64,000 nt of DNA. It comes from Hungatella hathewayi. GTDB lineage: Bacteria > Bacillota > Clostridia > Lachnospirales > Lachnospiraceae. The position numbers and the translations under genes are program-made. This document shows positions 17,687-27,368 of the stretch, in pieces (within the stretch, counting starts at the first letter, position 1; each line of letters begins with the position of its first letter). The notes beneath the pieces were generated by a model. It worked only from the letters and a program-made list of their open reading frames with translations. It was not told the DNA's origin and searched no databases. Where the stretch lies: contig CP102274.1 of the NCBI GenBank assembly GCA_025149285.1, positions 3,126,001 to 3,190,000 of the forward strand, in the 5' to 3' direction.

Positions 17687-19198
17687 ATGGATACAAAAGC
17701 GAAAAAACTAACAAATGAAGTGGGAGCACCGGTCGCTGAGAATGAACATTCGCTGACTGCGGGTCCGAGAGGCCCGGTCATGATGCAGGATGTCTGGCTC
17801 CTGGAGAAATTAGCACATTTTGACAGAGAAGTCATTCCGGAAAGACGCATGCATGCCAAGGGCTGGGGGGCTTACGGAACGTTTGAGTGTACCGAAGATA
17901 TCTCCGCTTTTACGAAGGCAAAGGTGCTGCAGAAGGGCACAAAAACAGATGTTTTTGTACGCTTTTCAACTGTGGCAGGGGAGCGGGGAGCAGCTGATGC
18001 GGAGCGCGATATCCGCGGAGCAGCAATTAAGTTCTATACAGAAGAAGGAAACTGGGATCTGGTCGGGAATAATACCCCAACCTTCTTCCTGCGTGACGTG
18101 CATAATTTCCCGGATTTAAACCGTGCGGTAAAACGCGATCCCCAGACTGGTCTGCGCTCTGCACAGAACAACTGGGATTTCTGGACGTTGCTGCCGGAAA
18201 CGTTCCATCAGACGACCATCGTGATGTCGGACCGCGGAATTCCCGCCTCTTTCCGCCATATGAACCTTTACGGAGAACACACCTTCAGCTTTTACAACAA
18301 AGATAATCAGCGTTTCTGGTGTAAATTCCATTTTATAACTCAGCAGGGAATTAAAAACCTGACGGATGAAGAGGCAGAAGCGCTGATTGCAAAAGACAGG
18401 GAAAGCCATGGCCGTGATCTGTATGAGTCGATCGTGAAAGGTGAATATCCCCGTTGGACCATGTATGTTCAGATCATGACAGAGGAGCAGGCAAGGAATC
18501 ATTATGAGAATCCCTTTGATATTACAAAGATCTGGCGCCACAGGGAATTTCCGCTTCAGAAGGTGGGAGTGCTGGAGTTAAACCGCAATCCGGAAAATTA
18601 TTTTGCAGAAGTGGAGCAGTCTGCCTTTACACCAGCCCATGTGGTACCCGGAATCGGTTTTTCACCGGATAAGTTCCTGCAGGGCCGTCTGTTTGTATAC
18701 GGCGACGCACAGAGATACCGCCTGGGTATCAACTACAATCAAATTCCGGTCAACCGGCCTAAGGTCGAAGTCCATGATTACCACAGAGACGGCCTCATGC
18801 GGACGGACGGCAATTATGGAGGCGCTCCCGCGTATTCGCCCAACAGTATGGGAGACTGGGCGGCTCAGCCTGAGGTTATGGAACCGCCGCTTGATTTATC
18901 CGGATCGATGTATGCCTACGATCCACAGGACGATCCCACAGACGACTGCTTCCGGGCAGGCGGTGACCTGTGGCGAATCCTGCCAGAGGACAAGCGGGAG
19001 CTGCTGATTGGCAATACCGCAAGAAATATTGCATCTGTCACAGAGAATATTAAATACCGCCATGCCGTTCACTGCTACTGGGCCGATGAAGAGTATGGGA
19101 TCCGGATCACGGAGGCCATGGGCCTTGACTTAAACCGCGTTCTGGAACTGGCGGAGCCTCACAGCCATGAGAAACTGATTCAGGCTACGCTAAACTGA
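17687..19198 (+). CDS. katA: Monofunctional haem catalase
   Basis: A 503-residue small-subunit catalase that converts hydrogen peroxide to water and oxygen. The distal His56 lies in [14 protein letters not shown], the distal Asn at about 128 in [14 protein letters not shown], and the proximal haem-ligand Tyr338 in [15 protein letters not shown]. The length fits clade 3 catalases. I chose ATG 17687, with AAGGAGG before it, over the longer frame from 17471, because a strong promoter lies between them. It is not in an operon. Such enzymes occur in some Clostridia as protection against oxygen exposure. Confidence 0.96.
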   Translation: MDTKAKKLTNEVGAPVAENEHSLTAGPRGPVMMQDVWLLEKLAHFDREVIPERRMHAKGWGAYGTFECTEDISAFTKAKVLQKGTKTDVFVRFSTVAGERGAADAERDIRGAAIKFYTEEGNWDLVGNNTPTFFLRDVHNFPDLNRAVKRDPQTGLRSAQNNWDFWTLLPETFHQTTIVMSDRGIPASFRHMNLYGEHTFSFYNKDNQRFWCKFHFITQQGIKNLTDEEAEALIAKDRESHGRDLYESIVKGEYPRWTMYVQIMTEEQARNHYENPFDITKIWRHREFPLQKVGVLELNRNPENYFAEVEQSAFTPAHVVPGIGFSPDKFLQGRLFVYGDAQRYRLGINYNQIPVNRPKVEVHDYHRDGLMRTDGNYGGAPAYSPNSMGDWAAQPEVMEPPLDLSGSMYAYDPQDDPTDDCFRAGGDLWRILPEDKRELLIGNTARNIASVTENIKYRHAVHCYWADEEYGIRITEAMGLDLNRVLELAEPHSHEKLIQATLN

Positions 19199-19256
19199 CA
19201 TACAAAGAAGAGATGGTTCCTTCCGGGGATCGTCAAAGCAGATTTCTATTATCGAA

Positions 19257-19316
19257 GACACAGGAAAAAGCGAGGCTTTTGGGGAAGACTTAAGAAGCCT
19301 TGTTTTTTCCTGTGTC
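19257..19316 (+). terminator. Long terminator-like hairpin after the catalase gene
   Basis: GACACAGGAAAAAGC...GAGGCTT pairs with AAGCCTTGTTTTTTCCTGTGTC, a stem of about 20 pairs spanning 19257-19316. The T-run lies within the 3' arm. Confidence 0.7.
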
Positions 19317-19352
19317 GGAGGTACCGTACTGAATTCCTTCATCGGGCAAATG

Positions 19353-19381
19353 TTGCTTTCGTCCGGACAATTTGGTATACT
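19353..19381 (+). promoter_or_regulatory. Promoter of the lipoprotein-radical SAM operon
   Basis: TTGCTT (19353-19358), a 17-base spacer and TATACT (19376-19381) preceded by TGG (extended -10), about 67 bases before the first start codon. Confidence 0.65.
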
Positions 19382-19447
19382 TTTCTAATAGAAAACAGTA
19401 ACCGGACGCAGAAGCACACAGCGAATTCCCGCAGAGGAGGATGAGCG

Positions 19448-20269
19448 ATGAAGGTAAAAACGGTAACCAGATATAAAAATCCCGGATACCCGGTAAAAGA
19501 GGAGATACTGGCGGATCCGCAGCTGCTGAGACGAATACCGTCCAGATGGGAAAAGAACGCATACGTTATGACGGCATTAGGTCTGACTGTATCCTTAAGC
19601 GCCTGCGGTGCAAGCACGGAAGGCGCCCGGGGAGCATCGGACAGGGTCGCTCCGGTCTTTATTCACGGCGGTGGAAGCGGGGCCTACGGCTGTGTTTCGG
19701 TCGTTTCGCCATACTTTCTGTCTGAAGAGGAGGCATTTGAGATCATACGGGCGGAGGCGGAAAGCTACGGCGGCCTCATACTGACACAGGAGGCCGCGCC
19801 GGAGTTGAAAAATGTAAAGCTTCCCGTCACGCATATCTATTCCGAACCAGAAAAAACGAAAGAAAAAACGGTGAAAGGCAGTCTCCAGACAGATGGCTGG
19901 GATCCGGATAAAAGGATCGCCATAGAGTTTGTGTCCAAGTCAGATGTCGGGAACTGGAAGGAGACGGAAGAGGGCGTATATGCAACCGTAGAGGGCTATG
20001 CGATCCAGGATACTGCGGTGAGGCTGCAAAAAAGCCTGGAAAAGGCCGCTCCGGAAGAGGTCGTAGGAATATTCTATGATCCTTATGACTACGGCGATTT
20101 GATCGAAGAGTACGATAAAATCCAGAAGAAGTACGAAAGCAGAGAGGGAAACTACTGGGCGGCCATGTCAGAAGAGCAGGATGATATGGCACGGGCAGCT
20201 GCCGAAGAGAATTTAAAGGCGCAGGTAAGGGACTTCATAGACTGGCTGAAGGGACAGGGGGTAATCTGA
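19448..20269 (+). CDS. Putative lipoprotein/secreted partner of the adjacent radical SAM enzyme, function unknown
   Basis: A 273-residue protein that I do not recognise as a named family. An unusually long N-region of about 39 residues (MKVKTVTRYKNPGYPVKEEI...) precedes a hydrophobic stretch with a lipobox-like LSAC (Cys53). A glycine-rich segment with a second cysteine follows, HGGGSGAYGCVSV (Cys82), then a conserved-looking FLSEEEAFEIIRAEAESYG helix. The rest is charged and soluble. There is AGAGGAGG before the ATG. Its stop overlaps the start of the radical SAM gene by one base (TGATG), so the two are tightly coupled. The protein may be the enzyme's substrate, with the Gly/Cys segment as a candidate modification site. 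This is inference from context. Confidence 0.75.
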   Translation: MKVKTVTRYKNPGYPVKEEILADPQLLRRIPSRWEKNAYVMTALGLTVSLSACGASTEGARGASDRVAPVFIHGGGSGAYGCVSVVSPYFLSEEEAFEIIRAEAESYGGLILTQEAAPELKNVKLPVTHIYSEPEKTKEKTVKGSLQTDGWDPDKRIAIEFVSKSDVGNWKETEEGVYATVEGYAIQDTAVRLQKSLEKAAPEEVVGIFYDPYDYGDLIEEYDKIQKKYESREGNYWAAMSEEQDDMARAAAEENLKAQVRDFIDWLKGQGVI

Positions 20270-21453
20270 TGCATATGACCCTGCACCTGACCAATGACTG
20301 TAATTTGCAGTGCAGTTACTGCTACGTATGTCAGAAACCGGAGTATATGAACCGTTCCACCGCGGAACACGCAGTCCGTCTGGCAGCCGCTTCTGGAGAG
20401 CCTTCCTGCGGTATTATATTCTTTGGAGGGGAACCTCTTTTGCGCCGCGATACGATTCGCGATACGGTGGCATACTGCAGGGCCATGGAACGGGAAAAGC
20501 CTGTTCGGTTTCATTTTAAGATGACGACCAATGGAACGCTGCTGGACCGGGATTTTCTGGAGTTTTCCCGAAAAGAGAATATATTTATCGCTCTGTCCCA
20601 CGACGGAACGAGAACGGCTCACGATTTCTTCAGGCGGGATCACGGCGGAGCGGGCACGTATGACCGCCTGGAAGCCGTGACGGACATGCTCCTGGCCTCA
20701 CGTCCCTATGCGCCGGTGATGATGACCGTCTCGCCGGAAACAGCGGCAGAGTATGCGCAGGGGGTGAAGGAGCTGTGGCAGAAGGGATTTCATTACTTCA
20801 TCTGCAGCCTGAATTACGCGGGGAACTGGACGAAGGAATCGGTTCGCGAATTAAGACGCCAGTACCGGGAACTGGCTGATTTTTACTATGAACTGACGAA
20901 GCGGGAGGAGAAATTTTATTTCAGCCCCTTTGAGGTGAAGATAGCCAGCCATATACAGGGAAAACAGTACTGCCACGAACGGTGTGAGCTGGGAAGAAAA
21001 CAGATATCCGTCGCCCCTGGCGGCCTCCTCTATCCCTGTACCCAGTTTGTGGAGCACAGAGAGTTCTCGATCGGGGATGTCGTGGGCGGAATCGATGAGA
21101 AAAAGCGTACCGAGCTGTTTGAACGCAATGAACTGGAAAAAGAGGAGTGTAAGGGCTGTGCCGTCATGGGCCGCTGCAACTGTCACTGCGGCTGCCTGAA
21201 TTATCAGGTGACAGGCAGTATAGACCACGTGGCCCCCATGCTGTGCCAGCATGAACGAATCGTGATACCGGTCGTTGACAAGCTGGCCAAACGGTTGTTC
21301 CAGGAACGAAACGGAATGTTTATACAGAAGCATTACAACGATGTGTTTCCGCTGATCTCCATGGTGGAAGACATGGTGAAACCGGAAAAACGAGGCACGC
21401 AGATTTCCGATGAAACAATTCTTCCGAAGCATAAAAGCACCGACAACGATTGA
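20269..21453 (+). CDS. Radical SAM/SPASM-domain enzyme
   Basis: A 394-residue enzyme. The radical SAM cluster motif is C11-x3-C15-x2-C18 in NDCNLQCSYCYVC, and the SAM-binding GGE motif is in IFFGGEPLLR. The C-terminal SPASM region has further cysteines for auxiliary iron-sulfur clusters: YCHERCELG, LYPCTQFV, CKGCAVMGRCNCHCGCL and MLCQHE. SPASM enzymes usually modify peptides or proteins (thioether, C-C crosslink or epimerisation) or mature other enzymes, as anSMEs do. Here the only linked gene is the lipoprotein-like one upstream, overlapping by one base. No short RiPP precursor or peptidase is seen nearby. Confidence 0.93.
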   Translation: MHMTLHLTNDCNLQCSYCYVCQKPEYMNRSTAEHAVRLAAASGEPSCGIIFFGGEPLLRRDTIRDTVAYCRAMEREKPVRFHFKMTTNGTLLDRDFLEFSRKENIFIALSHDGTRTAHDFFRRDHGGAGTYDRLEAVTDMLLASRPYAPVMMTVSPETAAEYAQGVKELWQKGFHYFICSLNYAGNWTKESVRELRRQYRELADFYYELTKREEKFYFSPFEVKIASHIQGKQYCHERCELGRKQISVAPGGLLYPCTQFVEHREFSIGDVVGGIDEKKRTELFERNELEKEECKGCAVMGRCNCHCGCLNYQVTGSIDHVAPMLCQHERIVIPVVDKLAKRLFQERNGMFIQKHYNDVFPLISMVEDMVKPEKRGTQISDETILPKHKSTDND

Positions 21454-21476
21454 TTTCAATCGTTATCGGTGCTTTT
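21433..21476 (+). terminator. Terminator overlapping the end of the radical SAM gene
   Basis: AAAAGCACCGA-AACGATTGA (21433-21453) pairs with the downstream arm AATCGTT-ATCGGTGCTTTT. The 5' arm contains the final codons and the stop. It separates this operon from the convergent carB gene. Confidence 0.85.
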
Positions 21477-21501
21477 GGATTCTTACATTAGAAAAGTAAG
21501 G

Positions 21502-24500
21502 TTATTCTTTATCCCTGATCTCGCTGTGCAGAGACTGAAGCGAATGAACCTCTCCTCTGCCGTGTTCCTTTACATACCGGATACCGCTGGCTGTTGCCTT
21601 TGCAGCGGCGATTGTGGTCATGTAAGGAATCTTCCCTTTGATGGCGGCTTTTCTTAAATAGCTGTCATCATGGATGCTGTCTTTTCCGACCGGAGAGTTG
21701 ACAATTAACTGGATCTGGCCGTTGGTAATCATGTCCAAAATGTTGGGACGTCCCTCATAAAGCTTATTGACGCGAGTCGCAGGAATTCCGGCATCGTGAA
21801 TCAGTTCATAGGTATTTCCGGTGGCCACGATCTTAAATCCGTCCTCGTGGAAGCTTCTGGCCACCTCCACAACTTCGGCTTTGTCCTTGCGGTTGACGGA
21901 AATTAAAACCGTACCCTCCAGCGGAAGCTTGTTCTGTGTCGCCTCCTGCGCCTTATAGAACGCTTCGCCGTAGGAGTGGGAGAGTCCAAGCACTTCGCCG
22001 GTAGAACGCATCTCCGGCCCTAAGATCGGGTCTACTTCCTGGAACATATTGAACGGGAATACCGCCTCCTTCACACCGTAGTTCGGAATGATCTGTTCCT
22101 TTAAGGACGGCACAGGTGACGGACGACCGGTCAGCTCGGCCGTAATGATATCGGTAGCCAGAGGCACCATGCGAATGTTGCAGACCTTGGATACCAGCGG
22201 CACGGTACGGGAGGCACGCGGATTGGCTTCCAATACGTATACTCTGTCATTTTCAATGGCATACTGCATGTTCATCAGGCCAACCACGTGCATTTCTTCC
22301 GCAATTTTACGGGTATATTCCTTGATTGTCTCCACGTTTTCCGGAGAGATCTGCACGGACGGAATGATGCAGGCGGAGTCCCCGGAGTGAACGCCGGCCA
22401 GCTCTATATGCTCCATGACTGCCGGCACAAATGCGTGAGTTCCGTCGCTGATCGCATCCGCCTCACATTCCATGGCGTGATTTAAGAAACGGTCGATCAG
22501 AATTGGCCGGTCGGGAGTGACTCCCACGGCGGCTTTCATATAGCCGATCATGCTTTCATCATCATACACGACCTCCATTCCCCGGCCGCCCAGCACGTAG
22601 GAAGGACGAACCATCACCGGATAACCGATCTTTGCCGCGATTGCCAGCGCCTCTTCCACGTTAACTGCCATCCCGGATTCCGGCATCGGAATCTCCAGCT
22701 TCTCCATCATGGCCCGGAACAAATCACGGTCCTCGGCAAGATCGATGACGGATGGCGGTGTTCCTAAAATCTTCACACCGTTCTTTTCCAAATCCGCTGC
22801 AAGATTTAACGGTGTCTGGCCGCCGAACTGGGCGATCACACCTGCAGGCTGTTCTTTCTTATAGATGCTCAGCACATCTTCCAGAGTCAGCGGTTCGAAA
22901 TACAGTTTGTCAGAGGTATCGTAGTCGGTCGATACGGTCTCAGGATTACAGTTGACAATGATGGTCTCAAAGCCCAGCTTTTTAAGGGCAAGAGAAGCGT
23001 GAACACAGCAGTAATCGAACTCAATACCCTGGCCGATCCGGTTGGGACCGCCGCCCAGAATCATGATCTTCGGCTTCTCTGTGCTGACCGGGTTCCGGTC
23101 CGGCGCGTTATAGGTAGAGTAGTAGTAAGCGCTGTCTTCAGTCCCGCTCACGTGAATCCCTTCCCATGCTTCTTCCACATCGATGGCAATGCGGTGATTC
23201 CGAATGGTTTCTTCCGGAATCTGGAGAAGCTGGCTTAAGTATTTATCGGAGAAACCGTCTTTTTTTGCGGCGGTAAGCATCTCATCGGAAGGAAGTCCGC
23301 CTCTGCAGGACAGAAGTGCTTCCTCTTCCTCAACCAGTTCCTTCATCTGCTCGATAAACCAGTTCTTCACTTTGGTTATCTCATGAATCTCTTCCACAGA
23401 GGCGCCTTTTCTTAACGCTTCATACATAATGAAATGGCGCTCACTGGAAGGGGTAACCAGCATATGGAGCAGCTGTTCTTTTGTGCGCGTGTCGAAATCC
23501 TTTGCATGCCCCAGTCCATAGCGTCCCGTCTCCAGACTGCGGATTGCTTTCTGGAACGCTTCCTTATAGGTTTTGCCCACACTCATGACTTCGCCTACGG
23601 CACGCATCTGGGTTCCCAGCTTGTCCTCCACGCCTTTGAATTTTTCAAACGCCCAGCGTGCAAATTTGATTACCACATAATCGCCATCCGGAACGTATTT
23701 GTCCAGGGTGCCGTATTTTCCACAGGGGATATCCTTTAATGTCAGGCCGGTAGCCAGCATGGCGGACACCAGTGCGATAGGGAAGCCGGTAGCCTTGGAA
23801 GCCAGCGCCGAGGAACGGGAGGTCCGCGGATTGATCTCAATGACGATAATGCGGTCCGAAACGGGATCATGAGCGAACTGCACGTTGGTGCCGCCTATCA
23901 CCTGAACGGATTCCACAATTTTGTAAGCCTGTTCCTGCAGGCGCTTCTGACACTCCGGAGATATGGTCAGCATGGGGGCCGAACAGAAGGAGTCTCCCGT
24001 ATGAACGCCTAACGGATCTATATTTTCAATAAAGCAGACGGTGATCATACGGCCTTCGCTGTCGCGCACGATCTCCAGCTCCAGCTCTTCCCAGCCGAGA
24101 ATGGATTCTTCTACCAGAACCTGGCCTACCAGGCTGGCCTGTAAGCCTCTGGCACAGACGGTCTTAAGCTCGTCTCTGTTGTATACGAGACCGCCGCCTG
24201 CACCGCCCATGGTATAGGCCGGACGCAGTACGACAGGATACCCCAGCTGATCTGCGATTTTTAATGCCTCGTCCACGCTGTAAGCGACCTCACTGCGGGC
24301 CATCTCGATGCCGAGTTCATTCATGGCCTTCTTGAATTCGACACGGTCCTCGCCGCGTTCGATGGCATCCACCTGTACACCGATCACCTTCACGTTGTAT
24401 TTTTCCAGAATTCCTGCTTTATTAAGCTCGGAGCACAAATTTAAGCCAGACTGGCCGCCGAGGTTGGGAAGCAGAGCATCGGGCCGCTCCTTTGCGATAA

Positions 24501-24729
24501 TCTGCTCTAAACGTTCCACGTTGAGCGGCTCGATATACGTTACATCCGCCGTCTCCGGGTCTGTCATGATCGTAGCGGGGTTGGAATTGACCAGTACAAT
24601 TTCGTATCCCAGTTTCCGAAGCGCCTTGCAGGCCTGAGTACCGGAGTAGTCGAACTCGCATGCCTGACCGATGATGATCGGGCCGGAACCGATAATTAGT
24701 ACTTTGTGAATATCCGTTCTCTGTGACAT
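21502..24729 (-). CDS. carB: Carbamoyl-phosphate synthase large subunit
   Basis: A 1075-residue synthetase subunit that makes carbamoyl phosphate from bicarbonate, ammonia (channelled from the glutaminase subunit) and two ATP, for pyrimidine and arginine synthesis. It has the expected duplicated ATP-grasp halves: an N-terminal IIIGQACEFDYSGTQACKAL and a second copy IGQGIEFDYCCVHASLAL near the middle. The C-terminal MGS-like regulatory domain carries LISVNRKDKAEV and NSPVGKDSIHDDSYLRKAAI. The length is normal (about 1073). AAGGAGGACATTATAATG gives a clear start. The partner carA is not next to it on either side, so the small subunit must be encoded elsewhere. Confidence 0.97.
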   Translation of the reverse strand: MSQRTDIHKVLIIGSGPIIIGQACEFDYSGTQACKALRKLGYEIVLVNSNPATIMTDPETADVTYIEPLNVERLEQIIAKERPDALLPNLGGQSGLNLCSELNKAGILEKYNVKVIGVQVDAIERGEDRVEFKKAMNELGIEMARSEVAYSVDEALKIADQLGYPVVLRPAYTMGGAGGGLVYNRDELKTVCARGLQASLVGQVLVEESILGWEELELEIVRDSEGRMITVCFIENIDPLGVHTGDSFCSAPMLTISPECQKRLQEQAYKIVESVQVIGGTNVQFAHDPVSDRIIVIEINPRTSRSSALASKATGFPIALVSAMLATGLTLKDIPCGKYGTLDKYVPDGDYVVIKFARWAFEKFKGVEDKLGTQMRAVGEVMSVGKTYKEAFQKAIRSLETGRYGLGHAKDFDTRTKEQLLHMLVTPSSERHFIMYEALRKGASVEEIHEITKVKNWFIEQMKELVEEEEALLSCRGGLPSDEMLTAAKKDGFSDKYLSQLLQIPEETIRNHRIAIDVEEAWEGIHVSGTEDSAYYYSTYNAPDRNPVSTEKPKIMILGGGPNRIGQGIEFDYCCVHASLALKKLGFETIIVNCNPETVSTDYDTSDKLYFEPLTLEDVLSIYKKEQPAGVIAQFGGQTPLNLAADLEKNGVKILGTPPSVIDLAEDRDLFRAMMEKLEIPMPESGMAVNVEEALAIAAKIGYPVMVRPSYVLGGRGMEVVYDDESMIGYMKAAVGVTPDRPILIDRFLNHAMECEADAISDGTHAFVPAVMEHIELAGVHSGDSACIIPSVQISPENVETIKEYTRKIAEEMHVVGLMNMQYAIENDRVYVLEANPRASRTVPLVSKVCNIRMVPLATDIITAELTGRPSPVPSLKEQIIPNYGVKEAVFPFNMFQEVDPILGPEMRSTGEVLGLSHSYGEAFYKAQEATQNKLPLEGTVLISVNRKDKAEVVEVARSFHEDGFKIVATGNTYELIHDAGIPATRVNKLYEGRPNILDMITNGQIQLIVNSPVGKDSIHDDSYLRKAAIKGKIPYMTTIAAAKATASGIRYVKEHGRGEVHSLQSLHSEIRDKE

Positions 24730-24885
24730 TATAATGTCCTCCTTGTAAAATGTAGACTCATCTATAGAATAATGATTCGATCTAGTCTATTCTAGTATAA
24801 GGCGGCCAAGTTTGAAAGTATTTTTTTCAATAATTGGCAAAAAATATGCATATTTTTCCCGAAAAGGGTGGGTAAATTTTCAACC

Positions 24886-24914
24886 TTCCTGTATTTATAT
24901 TCACTGCTTATAAT
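24886..24914 (+). promoter_or_regulatory. Possible promoter of the alpha-xylosidase gene
   Basis: TTCCTG (24886-24891), a 17-base spacer and TATAAT (24909-24914), with a second TATAAT-like sequence at about 24919. The region is AT-rich, so the choice of -10 is uncertain. Confidence 0.45.
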
Positions 24915-24972
24915 TACTTATAATAATAGAAAATGAAAGGGAAAACGGCACGACGTTTTGAGAGGGTACGCA

Positions 24973-27225
24973 ATGAAATTTACAGAAGGATACTGGTGTA
25001 TAAAAAAAGAGATTACGCCGCTTTACGCAGTGGAGTACGCAGACAGCAGACAGAACGGAAATGAACTTACCGTATATGCGCCGGGGAAACATATATCAGA
25101 CCGCGGCGACTGTCTGAATGTAGGGATGCTGACAATTCGGCTGACCAGCCCGATGGAGGATGTCATCCGGGTGTCTGTCAGCCATTTTGACGGTACGGTC
25201 ATCCGCGGTCCCTTTGCCCGGATTTACGGTACACCGCCTCACACCGTGATTGAGGAAACCGACGAAGAGATTCGCTACCGCAGCGGCCGTACCACTGCGG
25301 TGATTGATAAAAGGCCGAATTCCTGGGGAATCCGTTTTCTGGACGGAGACAGGGAACTGACGAATACCGGGTTTCGGAATATGGCATATATGACAAATCG
25401 GGAGACCGGAAAATGTTACATGGCAGAACAGCTTGCCATCGACGTGGATGAATATATCTACGGTCTGGGAGAACGCTATACTCCATTCGTAAAAAACGGA
25501 CAGAGTGTGGAGATGTGGAATGAGGATGGCGGAACTGCCAGCGAGATTACGTATAAAAATATTCCGTTTTACATTACCAACAAAGGATATGGCGTCCTTC
25601 TGGAAAACGAAGGGGATGCCGCCTATGAGATTGCCAGCGAGAAGGTGGAGCGCGTACAGTTCTCCGTGGAAGGGGAACGCCTTGACTACTGTGTGATTAA
25701 CGGATCCAGTCCGAAAGGAACCATTTCCAAATATACGGAACTGACCGGCAGACCAGCCCTTCCTCCGGCCTGGTCCTTCGGATTGTGGCTCACGACCTCC
25801 TTTACGACCAGTTACGATGAGAAGACCACCTCCGGGTTTATAAACGGTATGGCGGACCGTGATATTCCCCTGCACGTCTTTCACTTTGACTGCTACTGGA
25901 TGGAGGCGTTTGAGTGGTGCAATTTCACCTGGGATCCGAAGACATTTCCGGATCCGGAAGGAATGCTGAAACGCTGCCATGACAGAGACTTAAAAATCTG
26001 TGTGTGGATCAATCCCTATATCGCACAGAAATCGCCCCTGTTTGAAGAGGGGAGGAGACTGGGATATCTGATAAAAAAAGAGAATGGAGACGTGTGGCAG
26101 ACGGATATGTGGCAGGCTGGCATGGGGCTGGTGGATTTCACCAATCCGGGCGCTGTGGCCTGGTACCAGGCGAAGCTGAAAGTGCTTCTGGATATGGGGG
26201 CAGACTGCTTTAAAACGGACTTCGGAGAGCGGATTCCGGTAAAGGATATTGCTTATTACGACGGCTCTGATCCGGTGAAGATGCATAATTATTATACGCA
26301 TCTTTACAATCAGACCGTGTTTGAACTTTTGGAGAGAGAACGGGGAACCGGAGATGCCGTGGTTTTTGCTCGTTCTGCAACTGTGGGAGGCCAGCAGTTT
26401 CCTGTACACTGGGGCGGTGACTGCTCCGCCACCTATTCTTCCATGGCGGAGACTATCCGCAGCGGCCTTTCCCTGGCATGTGCGGGCTTTGGATTCTGGA
26501 GTCACGACATCAGCGGTTTTGAGAATACGGCTTCGGCCGATATTTATAAAAGGTGGTGCCAGTTTGGCCTTCTGAGCTCCCACAGCCGCCTCCACGGATC
26601 CTCCTCCTACCGTGTTCCGTGGCTCTTTGATGAGGAGGCGTGCCTCGTACTGCGGAAGTTTGTAAAACTGAAATGCGCGTTGATGCCGTATCTCTATCTG
26701 CAGGCGGTTACGGCTCATGAGGAGGGGATTCCAATGATGCGTCCGATGTTTGTGGAATTTCCGGGCGACCGGGCCTGCGAGACACTGGATAAACAGTATA
26801 TGCTGGGCGATTCCCTGCTTACTGCACCGATCTTTAAGGAATCCGGCGAGGTAGAGTATTACCTGCCGGAAGGAATCTGGGTAAACTTACTGACCGGTAA
26901 AACCGTGACTGGCGGAGGATGGCAGAAGGAGACTCATAACTACTTCTCCCTGCCTCTCATGGTCCGGCCGGGCAGTGTGATAGCAGTCGGAAGCAATTGT
27001 GAAAAACCGGATTACAACTATGCAAAAGGCGTCAGATTCCTGCTGTATCTGCCGGAGACTGGGATGAAGGCTGAGACTGCTGTGACGGATCTGACCGGCA
27101 AAACCGTGATGACCGCCTGTGCGGAGCGGGAAGGGAACACGATTCGCCTTACGGTAAATGGCGGAAACAATGATTATACGTACGAGGTCCTGGGGGAAGA
27201 ACTGCTTTCCGTCGTCTGCAGCTGA
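24973..27225 (+). CDS. yicI: GH31 alpha-xylosidase (YicI-like)
   Basis: A 750-residue cytoplasmic glycosidase with no signal peptide. The catalytic nucleophile is Asp416 in CFKTDFGERIP, the same number as in E. coli YicI. The acid/base is Asp483 in HWGGDCSATYSSM. Substrate-pocket segments FHFDCYWMEAFEWCNFTWD and FGFWSHDISGFE are typical of alpha-xylosidases, which release xylose from isoprimeverose-type xyloglucan fragments. I chose ATG 24973 (GAGAGGG before it) over the TTG at 24958. The next genes downstream form a separate sensing and uptake unit with its own promoter, so a shared function is not certain. Confidence 0.92.
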   Translation: MKFTEGYWCIKKEITPLYAVEYADSRQNGNELTVYAPGKHISDRGDCLNVGMLTIRLTSPMEDVIRVSVSHFDGTVIRGPFARIYGTPPHTVIEETDEEIRYRSGRTTAVIDKRPNSWGIRFLDGDRELTNTGFRNMAYMTNRETGKCYMAEQLAIDVDEYIYGLGERYTPFVKNGQSVEMWNEDGGTASEITYKNIPFYITNKGYGVLLENEGDAAYEIASEKVERVQFSVEGERLDYCVINGSSPKGTISKYTELTGRPALPPAWSFGLWLTTSFTTSYDEKTTSGFINGMADRDIPLHVFHFDCYWMEAFEWCNFTWDPKTFPDPEGMLKRCHDRDLKICVWINPYIAQKSPLFEEGRRLGYLIKKENGDVWQTDMWQAGMGLVDFTNPGAVAWYQAKLKVLLDMGADCFKTDFGERIPVKDIAYYDGSDPVKMHNYYTHLYNQTVFELLERERGTGDAVVFARSATVGGQQFPVHWGGDCSATYSSMAETIRSGLSLACAGFGFWSHDISGFENTASADIYKRWCQFGLLSSHSRLHGSSSYRVPWLFDEEACLVLRKFVKLKCALMPYLYLQAVTAHEEGIPMMRPMFVEFPGDRACETLDKQYMLGDSLLTAPIFKESGEVEYYLPEGIWVNLLTGKTVTGGGWQKETHNYFSLPLMVRPGSVIAVGSNCEKPDYNYAKGVRFLLYLPETGMKAETAVTDLTGKTVMTACAEREGNTIRLTVNGGNNDYTYEVLGEELLSVVCS

Positions 27226-27307
27226 GAAGCGGGCCGCGCCTTTTTCTCTCAGGCCTGGGTGCAGTAACAGCATCCAGACTCACAGAAAATAAGAGTGTGC
27301 GTCCATA

Positions 27308-27336
27308 TTGGAATTCTTTCCCTGAGATGGTATAAT
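27308..27336 (+). promoter_or_regulatory. Promoter of the binding protein-kinase-regulator operon
   Basis: TTGGAA (27308-27313), a 17-base spacer and a perfect TATAAT (27331-27336) with an extended TGG, 32 bases before the start codon. Confidence 0.75.
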
Positions 27337-27368
27337 GGAAAAAGTGATTCTCCAAGGGGGAGGTATGT

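Noticed and set aside
27222..27252. CTGAGA/TCTCAG hairpin after the alpha-xylosidase gene
   Set aside because: The T-run lies within the loop and 3' arm and the stem is only six pairs, too weak to call a terminator.
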